DNA of 64,000 bases, from positions 9,088,696-9,152,695 of the forward strand of contig CM067312.1 of the NCBI GenBank assembly GCA_034231615.1. The letters run 5' to 3'. The stretch is from Meghimatium bilineatum. Its lineage: Eukaryota > Mollusca > Gastropoda > Stylommatophora > Philomycidae. Each line of letters begins with the position of its first letter. The first letter of the stretch is position 1. Shown in pieces: positions 10,655 through 21,000 of this stretch. The position numbers and the translations under genes are program-made. The notes beneath the pieces were generated by a model. The model ran no database searches and was not told the DNA's origin. It was given only the letters and a program-made list of their open reading frames with translations.

Positions 10655-10800
10655 TGTATTCATGTTTGGTTGCTATTCCAGCTGTACATGGGCTCATGCT
10701 TTTTGACCCAATGCCATTGTGTGATATATGCTTATGTTTGTGAGCTGTTGGTTTTTGTTCCATATGTGGTGTTAAAATCTATTCTTGTATTTAACTCTCA
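10655..10800 (+). repeat. Dispersed repeat shared with 56665-57065
   Basis: TTGGTTGCTATTCCAGCTGT, then GATATATGCTTATGTTTGTG and AGCTGTTGG, align with 56930-57065. It lies just upstream of the last torsin exon. Confidence 0.6.
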
Positions 10801-10807
10801 TTCACAG

Positions 10808-11070
10808 ATGGCCTGTGGCAAAGTCAGATAATGAACAGTGGTCTTATTACTGAATTCATTCCATTTTTGCCACTAGAGAAAGTTCATGTGAGAAAATGTA
10901 TCAATGAAGCTATTTTGGCCAACAAACATTTACTTCACACGCACCAGCCAGAAGAAATAGAAAAAGTTGTCTTGAGTAAATTGACATTTTCACCCCTTGA
11001 TATTGAAATTTTTTCTGACACAGGCTGCAAGAGAGTCACAGAAAAGCTTTATGATACTGTTAGTAAATAG
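10808..11070 (+). CDS. TOR1: Torsin-family AAA+ ATPase, terminal exon with GCK sensor 2
   Basis: Last torsin exon, from acceptor CATTCACAG (AG 10806-10807) to the stop TAG at 11068-11070. The joined frame gives YGLWQSQIMNSGLITEF, then IPFLPLEKVHV, and near the end DTGCKRVTEKL. This contains the Gly-Cys-Lys sensor-2 motif diagnostic of torsins. The four exons encode about 277 residues; full torsins are about 330, so some 50 N-terminal residues are missing. No AATAAA is seen in the first 200 nt after the stop. A LINE 3' remnant begins about 25-30 nt downstream and may lie in the 3' UTR. Confidence 0.93.
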
Positions 11071-11094
11071 TTACATCCTGGTATAAGTGTTAAA

Positions 11095-11330
11095 AGTTAG
11101 CTTGTGTTGATTGAAGGAATAAGAGATACTATGCTGCAGGGTATCGATTCTGGTAGGCAGAGTGCCGGGTAAGAGAAACATAGGAAGACCAAGATGATGG
11201 ACCAGCGACATCGAAGAATGTATGAGTATGTCTCTGGCCAATGCAGGCCTGTTTGCCTGGGACAGAGAGGTGCTCAGAGTATCCACGATGAAGACAACAC
11301 GTTCTGGAAAGAATGTTACTTAATCTATAT
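11095..11330 (+). mobile_element. LINE 3'-end remnant downstream of torsin
   Basis: The + strand reads IGRPRWWTSDIEECMSMSLA followed by AWDRE and SGKNVT, the same 3' end as 17.2, 28.2 and 29.6 kb (consensus WTxDIQECxHM...DRxxFR...FWKEYVT). Confidence 0.7.
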
Positions 11331-11574
11331 GTTGTAAGGTATGAATGTCACTTAATCTATATGTTGTAAGGTATATTATCACCAAAGAAGACTATAGTAG
11401 AGAATTTAACTAAATATAAAAATTTGGAAGTATGTCCTCTTTAAAATGTGGCGATTAACACTTTCACTGCCATTGACGACTATTGTTTCGAAACAAGTCC
11501 CTTACACTGTTACCGACGACTTATGTCATTCACGAATATGACTTTTAAAATGGGGAATTTTGCTAACTCTACAC

Positions 11575-11675
11575 TGGTCAGTGAGAGAAATGGTGTGTTT
11601 GTGGTGCTGGTCAGTGAGAGAAATGGTGTGTTTGTGTTGCTGGTTTGTGAGAGACATGGTGTGTTTGTGTTGTTG
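11575..11675. repeat. 33-bp array, 3 copies
   Basis: GTGAGAGAAATGGTGTGTTT every 33 bp. Confidence 0.8.
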
Positions 11676-11814
11676 CCCCTAGTGACAGGCTTTAAATGAT
11701 ATATAATCATGCTATTTATGTTATTCAAGTTATTAGAAAATATAACTGCTGTTTATATAAAAACATATTTTCCACTATTCTCACTCGTACACCAAGCTCT
11801 TTCATAAACTTATA

Positions 11815-12518
11815 CAGTGAAATCTCTCTATGTTTATAAAAAAATTCCCTATTTTAAAACAATCAAGTGGCAAATCGAGTGGCATAAGCGATCATGCTTC
11901 TCCACAGCTCTTTGTCTCTTGTGTTAATAAGTTCAGTTGGTGATATTTTTTTGTGCAATAGTGATAACCCATTCAGAAATGTGTGTGTGTGTGTGTGTCT
12001 ACCCTTGATCTTTCTGGAAGTTACTAAATGTTCAAGTTTCGCTCTTCTCATCACATACCCTAAATATCTTGACTGCTTGTAAATTTTGTTATAAATTGCC
12101 TTTTTACTTCAGCATCTATGAGAACTTCTATATTAGTTTTCTTGACTGTCCATGGAATTGTTATCATTCTTCTCAAAAACCACATCTCGGTTGCCTCCAG
12201 ATCATCATGAGAACCTTTGTTTTTTGCCCATGCTTCAAATCCACAAAGAAACAAAGACTTGGTCAAATTTGTGTATGCATTGATACTATTCCATTGCATA
12301 TAATGTTTCTAATTTGAATCTTTTGAAATGCTTATTTGGCGTGTGCTATACTGCTCTTTATCTCATGGGAGCACCTTCCATTTGATGTTAAAATGGTGCC
12401 TAGATACTTGATAATTCATTTGATTTGGCATCATTGACATTTGCAAACATGCTATATACACGTTATTGCATAAATATTTAGTCAGCCCAGAACAATTTGT
12501 TATAACGAGATTCCACTG
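11815..12518. mobile_element. TA-flanked CAGTG MITE split by a LINE fragment
   Basis: It starts TA|CAGTGAAATCTCTCTAT and ends TATAACGAGATTCCACTG|TA. The ends are inverted repeats like those of 13466-13616. Between them (about 11863-12450) lies a LINE remnant in - orientation. Confidence 0.65.
11863..12360 (-). mobile_element. LINE C-terminal remnant inside MITE
   Basis: The - strand encodes LEATEMWFLRRMITIPWT followed by NIEVL, then a downstream frame with HLVTSRKIKGR and RDKELWRSMIAYAT, homologous to 41775-42257. It contains frameshifts. Confidence 0.75.
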
Positions 12519-12529
12519 TACAAATGTCT

Positions 12530-12660
12530 CACCCACAAGTTGTCCGGACCCAAATGGGGAGCAAAGAATATAACACTGCCACCTAATATGCAGGTCATCA
12601 GAGACTACTAAAGAGATTGGATGTTGGGATGACTGTATCATCCCATGATTACATCTGAGG
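12530..12660 (+). mobile_element. SINE family B, 5' half
   Basis: CCGGACCCAAATGGGGAGCA and ATGCAGGTCATCAGAGACTA, ending near CATCCCATGATTACA. Confidence 0.6.
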
Positions 12661-12969
12661 TAAACATGATAGACTAACAACATAAAACATACAAGTTAAA
12701 CATGACCGTCTACAATATACAACATGAGTTAAACATGACAGTCTACAGCATAAAATGTTAAACTGACCATCTACAACATATCAACAAGCGAATCACACAA
12801 TTCATTGAAGCTAATAGCGCTGTAACCTGATATATGATTGAAGAACAACGAAGAAGATAATCAAAATCCCATGTAATTCTCAAGGCATGTTGTAAGGGCA
12901 AGAAAATGATTTGTCTGTTGTCATGTGTTTCCAGTGATTAGCAAAACTTCTTTACCCTGTTCCAAGCTT

Positions 12970-13232
12970 TGACTGTTGTAAAGATATACATGACTCTGGC
13001 TTTGCCTACTGTAGAGACGTACATGACTCTGGCTTTGCCTACTGTAGAGACGTACATGATTCTGGCTTTGCCTACTGTAGAGACGTACATGATTCTGGCT
13101 TTGCCTACTGTAGAGATGTACATGACTCTGGCTTTGCCTACTGTAGAGATGTACATGACTCTGGCTTTGCCTGCTGTAGAGACATACATGACTCTGGCTT
13201 TGCCTGCTGTAGAGACATACATGACTCTGGCC
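12970..13232. repeat. 33-bp minisatellite, 8 copies
   Basis: CATGACTCTGGCTTTGCCTA and CTGTAGAGACGTA. Open in several frames because the unit is 11 codons long. Confidence 0.9.
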
Positions 13233-13363
13233 ATTGGCGCATAAAACGGTGACAACACATTTCTATTCTTTGATCTACATCCTGCTGGAAATCTAGTAGG
13301 GCCATTGTCCTGCTATAAGAGAGATTCAGTGGGAGTTTGAAAATGAACGATGAAGAAGAAGAT
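13232..13363 (+). mobile_element. SINE family A copy
   Basis: It starts CATTGGCGCATAAAACGGTG and ends GAACGATGAAGAAGAAGA. It abuts the end of the 33-bp array and forms an inverted pair with 13818-13979. Confidence 0.75.
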
Positions 13364-13465
13364 ATACTTGTTCTGTGTTCAGCACCATTCTTGGTCAGTG
13401 AATTAAAGTGAACGCTGCGTCATGTTGTACACTTGACAATGGAAATCACACCTTTCAATGATATA

Positions 13466-13616
13466 CAGTGGAATTCCTCTATAGCGCATTATTTTATAAC
13501 ACATTTCCCTATGTAACAACACTTTTTAAAATCGTTTGTACTGTATATAGCGAATTTCTGTTATTACATACATATTTTGTTGGTCAGGGCCTAGTTGTTA
13601 TAATGAGATTCCACTG
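13466..13616. mobile_element. Short CAGTGGAAT MITE with TA target site
   Basis: Ends CAGTGGAATTCCTCTATA and TAATGAGATTCCACTG are inverted and imperfect. TA is duplicated on both sides (13464-13465, 13617-13618). The 151-bp length, TA target and CAGTGG start fit a Tigger/pogo-type non-autonomous element. Confidence 0.7.
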
Positions 13617-13817
13617 TATTACAATGCTAAGTTTGTTGTTAACAGCTGCTGATCTGAACACTCTTAATCGGCTGAAGTGAAATTCAGGACTCTCTTCTCT
13701 CTTTAAACCAAATCTCTTCTCTGGAGAAAGTTTTAGACATTTAGTTTTAGCAGTACAATGTTGCAATTTCATTTTTGTTTTGGGGCCACATTTACGATAA
13801 TTATGGTTGTTGTGTGG

Positions 13818-13979
13818 ATTTCTTCTTCTTCAGCGGTCATTCTCAAACTCCTGCTGGTTCTTGTTTGTAGCAGGACAATGGTCCTGCTAGATTTCCAGCA
13901 GGATATAATCCAGAGAATGGAAATATGTTGTGTCAATGTTTTATTTGAGCCAATAGCCCGGTACATCCATCTTCAGTGG
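13818..13979 (-). mobile_element. SINE family A copy
   Basis: TTCTTCTTCAGCGGTCATTC at the tail side and CATCCATCTTCAGTGG at the head side, read on the + strand. Confidence 0.8.
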
Positions 13980-14268
13980 TGTGTGGAGTTCAAACCTGTT
14001 TAACTGTATGTTGAGTCTAGTTTGCTCTGTTCTCTGTTGAAAGACTGTGATCTGCAGCTTATGCTGTAGTTTGTTGTAAAACAAATATAACAATTCAATC
14101 TTTCAATATTTATTTTGTTAAAAAAGGCCAAACACAACCAGAACAGTTTGTCATATGCTCACATCACAACATAATTAAAACACACAGAGGGTTTCTACAA
14201 ACTGAAGTCAGACCAAACAACAATTTTCTGACCCGTGAATGGCAACAACGAACTAAGTGAAAGATGGA

Positions 14269-14425
14269 TATCTTCTTCTTCTTCATCGTTCATTCTCAAA
14301 CTCCTGCTGGATCTCTCCTGTAGCAGTACTACTAGATCTCCAGCAGGATGCAGTCCAGAGAATGGAAATGCGTTGTGTCGCCGTTTTATTTGCGCCAATG
14401 GCCCGACACATCCGTCTTCGGCGGA
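14269..14425 (-). mobile_element. SINE family A copy
   Basis: TTCTTCTTCTTCATCGTTCA through CACATCCGTCTTCGGCGG on the + strand. Confidence 0.8.
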
Positions 14426-14984
14426 AAAGATGGATATAAATATTGGTGTTTTTTTTTTTTACAAATTAAGTTTGTATTCATCCACACATACATACATTTT
14501 TCCGTTACCAATTAGTGACATGGAATACGCATACCTGTGAGCACCCAGAAGAATGATTCTGTATTTCAGTCAACAAAGCTTCTAAAATTCTGTATAAGGA
14601 GTACCTCACAATAGAAAATAGTATGATGAAGGTCTGCACATCTTACTAGATCTATCACATGCAACATTATACTTCTAGTAGATATGACTATATAGTGTGG
14701 CTTTTCTTGCAGTGAAAATCCCTCCATAATTCATCTTTAGCATTTATGACTGTGTCATGTTCTGGTATTCTCCCCCCCCCCCCCCCCCCAAATGGATTAA
14801 ATGCAAATCTTTTCACAATGTCTTACTTTTTTTCTTCTATCAAATAATGCTCATGGCATCTGCACGCCACTGGACACTGAACCTGTTCTTCTGCAAGAGA
14901 CTCCAAGTGGCAAGAAATGCCAGATGTACCATCAATGCAAATGGATCAACAAACGAAATTTAAAGAATGTTGAAATAGTATGCC

Positions 14985-15090
14985 ATGCTGAGAGGCACAG
15001 ATATCACAGCCAAACGTTAAACCATGACACAATACTCTTCCGTTTTCTGGGCTACATCCTGCTAATATGCAGGAGTTTGAGAAATAATTA
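14985..15090 (+). mobile_element. SINE family B, 3' half
   Basis: CTGAGAGGCACAGATATCAC through GGCTACATCCTGCTAATATG and GAGTTTGAG. The 5' half is absent. Confidence 0.65.
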
Positions 15091-15619
15091 AGGAGAAATA
15101 ATAGACCCATAAGTATATGTTACACTTCTGGCAGGACCTCATTATCCTAGGATACCGCCGCACTGAAACGCCTCCCTACAGCAACTAAAAATACCATAAC
15201 CATGTCTTTGAGACAACAAATCTTATACAAGCTCAAGTATCATCTTTGTTACTCAACTGTCAGAAAGGCCATTGGCTGTGAAGAATTATCTCCTCAAAGC
15301 TAAAGTATGAAAGGAAAATACTGACAAATATAATTCAATGAAACCTGAGTACTGTCTGTACAAAATACAGATAATCTGCACTAGTTGACAGGTATGATCA
15401 TGTGACACAATTACTGTTAACTACTTTTACTATTTTTCTAACGAAATCTAACTTTATTCAAGTTATTTTTCAAACACACGCACATATTTCCTAGTTAAGA
15501 TTTAAGTAAATATTTATAATAAAAAGGGTTAAATAGTGGTTTTTACACTGAACTATACAGCATCGACATTTCAACCAAGTTTTTTTTAATCAAGAAAATA
15601 ATGAAAAAAACAATATAAA

Positions 15620-15625
15620 TTTATT
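15620..15625 (-). promoter_or_regulatory. Poly(A) signal AATAAA, COX19 3' end
   Basis: AATAAA on the - strand about 180 nt after the COX19 stop codon, in an A/T-rich stretch. It is the first canonical hexamer I see downstream and is the likely end of the COX19 (or TIMM8-COX19) transcript. Confidence 0.5.
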
Positions 15626-15804
15626 TAAAAAAAATTATTTTTGTGTGATTCCATTCTGTATTTTTCCCTAACTTGACAAAGACCTTTTGGTATAAATGTC
15701 TGAGTTGTGTTTTGTTTAATGGGAAAACGGCTATTTAACCCGTTTATATTTTTTCATCAACATTTACTTATCATACGGTGAACAGTTTTACTCCAGTCTC
15801 CCGA

Positions 15805-16068
15805 TCACTGTTCATTAGTTTTACTGTGCTCCTCACGAAACCCAAGTTTATTCCAGTCTTCACGTAACATCAGATTATTCTCCATTCTACAGTTCAGATA
15901 GTCCTTCGACTGCTGTCGGCACAGTGATGTGTCTCTTTTATTGATTCGCAAGCATTGCATATACTTTATCATAAAATCCTTACAATCTCCATCATGATCT
16001 AGAGGGAAACTCCCTTTCTGGGGAGGTTTAACACTGCTTTTGGGAGAAAAGGTTGACAAACTTGACAT
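15805..16068 (-). CDS. COX19: COX19, cytochrome c oxidase assembly protein
   Basis: An 87-residue twin CX9C protein, complete and intronless. Family members act in the mitochondrial intermembrane space in copper delivery and assembly of complex IV, and are imported by oxidative folding through MIA40. Visible features: the KGSFPLDHDGDC lead-in typical of COX19, first helix pair C-x9-C (CKDFMIKYMQC), second C-x9-C (CRQQSKDYLNC), then the conserved RMENNLML..WNKLGF tail. I chose the Met at 16068 because the family begins just before the PPxKGSFPLDH segment; an in-frame upstream ATG at 16125 adds 19 unlike residues. The ORF follows TIMM8 on the same strand after 104 nt. A T-rich tract with ATCTTCAG (AG at 16136-16135) lies 66 nt upstream of this start and could be a cis- or trans-splice acceptor. 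Confidence 0.95.
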   Translation of the reverse strand: MSSLSTFSPKSSVKPPQKGSFPLDHDGDCKDFMIKYMQCLRINKRDTSLCRQQSKDYLNCRMENNLMLREDWNKLGFREEHSKTNEQ

Positions 16069-16172
16069 GTCTATCACCGTTTCAAATGTGAAAATGTTAC
16101 AATAGTTAAGTGTTTCGAAACACAATGTTAAAGTCTGAAGATAAAAAAACAGTCCAAAATTGTCCTATTGCT

Positions 16173-16448
16173 CTAATTAAACAGAAATCCTGTAGATTTA
16201 TTTGATGATGGGGCAGGTATTGGAGTTGATTCTAAACGATTGACAACAAAATTGGAAGTATCCAAGAACCTTTCAACACAATTACGAATACACCCTTCAG
16301 TTTTTGAGTCCAACTTATTCCCTGGGTTGCCCATGCACGTGTCCCAGCATCGAGCAGTAATTTCGTGAACAATCCCTTGAAATCGTTGCTTCTGTGTCTC
16401 GCGATTCACGAAGAACTCAATCTCTGGATCTTGCAATGCTTTGCTCAT
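16173..16448 (-). CDS. TIMM8: TIMM8, mitochondrial small Tim chaperone
   Basis: A 91-residue small Tim protein, complete and intronless. In other eukaryotes Tim8 pairs with Tim13 as a hexameric chaperone that carries hydrophobic precursors across the intermembrane space to TIM22/TIM23. Visible: the ETQKQRFQ helix start, then the twin CX3C motif (CWDTC...CIRNC, separated by 14 residues) and the family signature NCVERFLDTS..VVNRLE. The Met at 16448 is chosen because it precedes the conserved DPEIEFFV segment; an in-frame ATG at 16496 lies upstream of a strong acceptor (TTTCTTCACCAG, AG at 16481-16480) and is probably intronic. An AATAAA falls inside the coding sequence 22-27 nt before the stop codon ends, so cleavage could occur almost at the stop. 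COX19 follows directly. Confidence 0.95.
   Translation of the reverse strand: MSKALQDPEIEFFVNRETQKQRFQGIVHEITARCWDTCMGNPGNKLDSKTEGCIRNCVERFLDTSNFVVNRLESTPIPAPSSNKSTGFLFN
16197..16202 (-). promoter_or_regulatory. AATAAA overlapping the TIMM8 coding end
   Basis: The Asn-Lys codons near the TIMM8 C-terminus spell AATAAA. It lies about 60 nt before the candidate splice acceptor that precedes COX19. This spacing recalls polycistronic loci resolved by coupled polyadenylation and trans-splicing. Whether it is used is unknown. Confidence 0.35.
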
Positions 16449-16598
16449 TTTGCTGGTACAATTTAACAATATGAAGAACCTGGTGAAGAAATACAATAGT
16501 TTAGAAATAGGAAAAAAACAAATGACTGCAACATATTTATAAAGTGTTCCTATAATTTGTGTGCAATAAAAAGTTAATAGGTACAGTGGAGTCCCTCT

Positions 16599-16759
16599 TC
16601 TTATTCTGCATTTATTTTCAAACTCCCACTGTATCTCTCTTGTAACAAGACAATGATCCTACTAGATTTCCATCAGGATGTAGTCTAGAGAATGAAAATG
16701 TGTTTTGTTGCCATTATATTTGCGCCAATGGCCCGACATGTCTGTCTTCTGTGGCAGAT
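16599..16759 (-). mobile_element. SINE family A copy nested in a MITE
   Basis: Inverted copy flanked by TCCCTCT at 16592-16598 and 16760-16766, a 7-bp target-site duplication inside the CAGTG MITE. Confidence 0.8.
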
Positions 16760-16989
16760 TCCCTCTATAGTGAATCCTTTATAACAAATTTCCCCATATA
16801 ACAACATTTTGACTTTTAGTCCACGATAGCAAAGAGAATGTATGTTTTCTCATATAGACATGTAATCAGATGTTCCTCCTGAATACAACGACAAAGACCA
16901 GGGGTTTTGTGCCAAGAATTTCCTTATTGATGTGTTGAAATTTCATTTGGAATTTGCAAGGCGTTTGAAATTACGTGTTATAGAAGAGT

Positions 16990-17300
16990 CCTGAGAGTAC
17001 CATGGACAGCAAGAAATACCAACCAAGACGTGCTAAGAAAAATCACTGTTCAAGAAAGGTTTCTCATAAATACCATATTAAGAAGGAAGTTAGGTTTTTT
17101 CACCATGTAAAGAGACACAATGGCATGGAAAAAGTGTTGTTGGAAGGGACAATAGAAAGCAAAAGCCGACCAAGAAATCATTGGACAAGAGATATTCAGG
17201 AATGCATGCACATGTTGCTAGAGGAAGCGAGACAACTTGCCAGAGACCGAGGGGATTTCAGATTATAAGAAAGACTATGTTCTGGAAAGAATACATCACA
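16990..17300 (+). mobile_element. LINE 3'-end remnant
   Basis: The + strand reads VKRHNGMEKVLLEGTIESKSR and HWTRDIQECMHMLLEEARQL, then RDRGDFR and ERIHHMT, a LINE C-terminus with little damage. Confidence 0.75.
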
Positions 17301-17419
17301 TGACAGACAACACTTTTCAAAATCCTCATTTATATTTATTCTTTGTACTCTATATAGAGAATTTCTGTTATTACATACATATTTCATCAGACCAAGTTGT
17401 TATAACAGGATTTGACTAT

Positions 17420-17956
17420 TAGGTATGTTGTTTATCCTCTTCGAACACCAGATATGTCCATAAGTGCTCAGATCTCCGCTTCAATAATTTTTCCAGGGTA
17501 TAACAGCTGATGGTTCCAGTTCTATGTTGGTTCAGTGCTCTTTTTGAAATCTTTGTTAGATGACGGACCACACCTATTCTCACTACCAAATCACATATTC
17601 TTAATGATAGACACTCATGCACATGAAAATCCTCAGATATTGCACTCATGAAGACACTGAGTATATCTGCTCAGTCCATAGGCTGACTTGTGGTGAGGCT
17701 AGTTAATATATCAACCCGTTTTGTTTCTCTCTACACCCACAGGTTCGGGGAAAGATGTGATTTTTCAGTGAGGCCCACATTTTTGCTCTCTCTAATGACT
17801 TTACCTATCCCCTGAGTACATCATGTGTTTTGACTTTCTGAATCATATCCATTGAGTAACTTAGTATGCAAAGTACCGGTAGATAGAAAGTTATAAAACT
17901 GACGACGAGCATTTGTTATTGTGTGTTCCCCAGAAAATAATGAGTGATGAAACTCT
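17420..17956. other. No gene seen
   Basis: Between the nested MITE and the LINE target repeat. Only short ORFs without family resemblance. Confidence 0.5.
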
Positions 17957-18027
17957 GCATCTCAATGGTATACAATGCTCTGACAAGATGTCTATTGGTG
18001 TATCTCAATGGTATACAATGCTCTGAC
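17957..18027 (+). repeat. 43-44-bp tandem duplication that received the LINE
   Basis: A unit containing GGTATACAATGCTCTGAC and AAGATGTCTATTGGTGTA is present complete and then again up to the insertion point. The second copy resumes at 22128. Confidence 0.8.
18017..18027 (+). repeat. Target-site duplication, LINE 3' side
   Basis: AATGCTCTGAC, identical to 22128-22138, abutting the (TTC)n strand of the LINE tail. Confidence 0.9.
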
Positions 18028-21000
18028 TTCTTCTTCTTCTTCTTCTTTTGTTCGCTAATAATGTCTATATCTGCAGTGTTGTTTCTTGTATAAATTGAAC
18101 AGTGTTTTCCATTTCTTGTTTTGTACCATAAAGTTTAACATTCATTGGTGTATCAGAAGGCCAGTATGTGCATCTTAATGTGTCATAGTTTGCACATTCT
18201 TGAAGGATATGTTCTGAAGTCTGGTTGACTTGTCCACAATTACACTTTGCTGTTGTGCCAATTTTAAATTTTGTATACATATGGCTGTTTAGTCTATTGT
18301 GTCCAGTTCTCAGTCGAAATATGATGACCTGTTCTTGTCTGTTAAGTAGGTGGTAGTCATCCCGTGGAGGTAAGTTAGGCTTTCGTTGTGCCTTTATCAT
18401 GGATTTCTTTTGGTGATAGCTGATTGGTATATCCGGTTGCTGCATGTTAGCACCTTCCTTGGCGAGTTGATCAGCTCTCTCATTTCCTGCTATTCCACAG
18501 TGTGATGGAATCCATTGCAGTATAACTCTACACCTATTTTGTACTATGGACAATACCTCTTTTAACTCTGGAAGTTTATTGGATTGTAATGCCTCTAGTA
18601 CTGACCTTGCATCTGTAAGTATTACAATAGGGTGTGAGGTCCTGTCCAATGTTAACAGTTTCTCTGCAGCTGTATAAATAGCTTTGACTTCAGAGTCATA
18701 GTTGTTGCAGTAATTCCCTGTTGGTATACAAGTGGTATCAGTGGTGCCATCTGGGTATTCTACATATACACCACTTCCTCCATTTTTTACTGCATTCTGT
18801 GCTGATCCATCTGTATATACTCTGGTCCATAGATCACTTGGGTAAACATCATCAAGGAAACTTAGAGCTGCTACTCTTTTCTGCAGATTATTCTGATGTT
18901 CATCCCCATGCACACCTGCTACTGTTGTTTGGATGGTCACTGGTAGGCATGTCCGTTTTTCCCATGGGGTGTGTTCTGGTTTAGATGTCAGTGGTATTGT
19001 TACCTCTGGTAGATCCGATACCTGTCTACGTAGACGCTTGGCCTGGTGTATGAAGCTGCTTCTTTTAAGCCGTCCTTGTGATAGATTCTGGAATCTTTCC
19101 TTCATTGGGTGACTATGGTGGGAAAGAAACTTTTCTCCATGAATTATAATTTTAGTATCTCTACGCTCTTTCAATGACTGCATCCCTTCGATATTCTGCA
19201 TTTCTATGATTGGTGTGGATCTCATTGCGCCTGTAATGATTCTAAGTGCTTGGTTCTGTACTCTATCTAGGTTTTGTAGTGTAGTGTTTGATGATGAACT
19301 CCATGCTGTAGAACCATATTCCAAGTGTGGTCGAATGGCTTGTTGGTATACATTTTTTAGAATTCTTTCATTAGCTCCCCAAGTTGTCCCACTCAGTTTT
19401 CTTAGTATAGCTATCTTCCTTCTAGCCTTTGTTTCTGCTTTGCTGATATGATGTTTCCATGTCATTTTGGCATCAAATGTTACACCAAGATATGTGGGTT
19501 GGTCATCTACCTTTAAGATAGTTTTATTTACATAGATGTTTCCTGCTCTTTGTTTTGGTGAAAGTGTAAAAAGGGTTGTTGCTGACTTCTCTATATTGAT
19601 ACTTACACACCATTTGTCAGCCCAATTATTCAAAATGTCCATGGCTCTCTGAAGCATTTTTGTGGTAACCATGGCGCTCTCATGTGTGCACCAGAGAACC
19701 AAGTCATCTGCATATAGTGCTGCCTTAGTTCCACAGGGTATTTCTTCAATTAGATCATTGATAAATATGAGAAAAAGAGTGGGTGATAGAACTCCTCCCT
19801 GAGGCACTCCATGGCGTAGTAATACTTTCCTACTTTTTTTGCCATTTACTTGTACTCTGGCTCTTCTATTGTGAAGAAAGGCTTTCGTCCATCTATACAT
19901 ATTTCCACATATCTTGTAGTTTCTCATTTTTTGAAGCAATCCTTCTTTCCATACTTTATCAAAGGCCTTCTGTAAATCAATCCATGCCACTAAAACTGAT
20001 TTTTTGTCTTGGAAAGCATCCTCAATTTCCTGTGAGAGGTATGTGGTTTGATCCTCTGTGGAGTAGCATTGCCTGAAACCTGCCTGCTGTGGTGCAAGGA
20101 ATTTTCTACTTTCCAGGTGAAATTTTAGTCTTAGGTTTATGATGCGCTCCATTGTTTTGCACAGGCAACTTGTAAGACTAATTGGTCTGTAGCTAGTTGG
20201 TGTTGTTCCATCTTTTCCAGGTTTAAGCAGAGGGACCATAATTGATTCTCTCCAGATTTGTGGTATTTTCCCAGTAGACCAGCTAATATTTAGGATGTCC
20301 AATAGTTTCCTTCTGGCTGTTGTTCCTAGATTCTTTATCATTTCATTTGATATTTCATCAATTCCTGGAGACTTATTTAGCTTTAGTTTAGAGACTGCTA
20401 ATTCCAATTCACTATATGTGAACAATGTATCCATAATTTCATCTGCACTGTTTTCATCACTGATTCTAGTCTGAGCATGTTCCAATTTACTTTTTTGGTC
20501 GCTCCGCACTGTATGCTGTTTCTCTGGACTAATTTCAATATTGCAGTCTTGAGCAAATATCCTAGCGAAATTATCTACTGCTTGCTTTCCTGTAATCATT
20601 TTGCCATTCTGTACGAGTGTTATGTTTGTGCTTCTTCCTGTTCCCTCATCATTTAGTTGTTTGACCAGTTTCCACAGTTTTCTTCCATCCTTTTCAAAAT
20701 TTAAGGATTCTGTTTTCTCTTTCCAGCTCTTTCTTCTAGCTTCTAGTTTGGCTCTTTGGAATTTAGCTTTTGCGTGTTGATGTTTGTTGTGATGTTCCTG
20801 GCTTGGGTTATTTTCCACTTCCGTCCGTGCTTTTTCTAATTCCTCTTGCAGCAGTTCTAGTTGTTCACTCCAGTATGGCTTGTATTGTTTGCGTGCTCCT
20901 CTTGGTATTGCTTCCTTAGCAGCTTGATGAATACATTTATTGAACTCTTTGACTATGGCGTTTATGTCTTTTCCTTCCATGTCTATTTGTCCAGCTAAAA

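Larger units (their letters stand above)
16584..17418. mobile_element. CAGTG MITE carrying nested SINE and LINE pieces
   Basis: The 5' end TA|CAGTGGAGTCCCTCT and continuation ATAGTGAATCCTTTATAAC are separated by SINE A. The 3' part (about 17340-17418, AGAATTTCTGTTATTACATA) matches 13550-13616. A LINE 3' end (about 16990-17300) sits between. The 3' terminus is degraded. Confidence 0.6.

Noticed and set aside
10460-10831. 123-codon ORF before the last torsin exon
   Set aside because: It covers a degraded SINE and a dispersed repeat; the true exon begins at 10808 in another frame.
15805-16125. COX19 start at 16125
   Set aside because: The extra residues are unlike the family and straddle the candidate splice acceptor at 16135.
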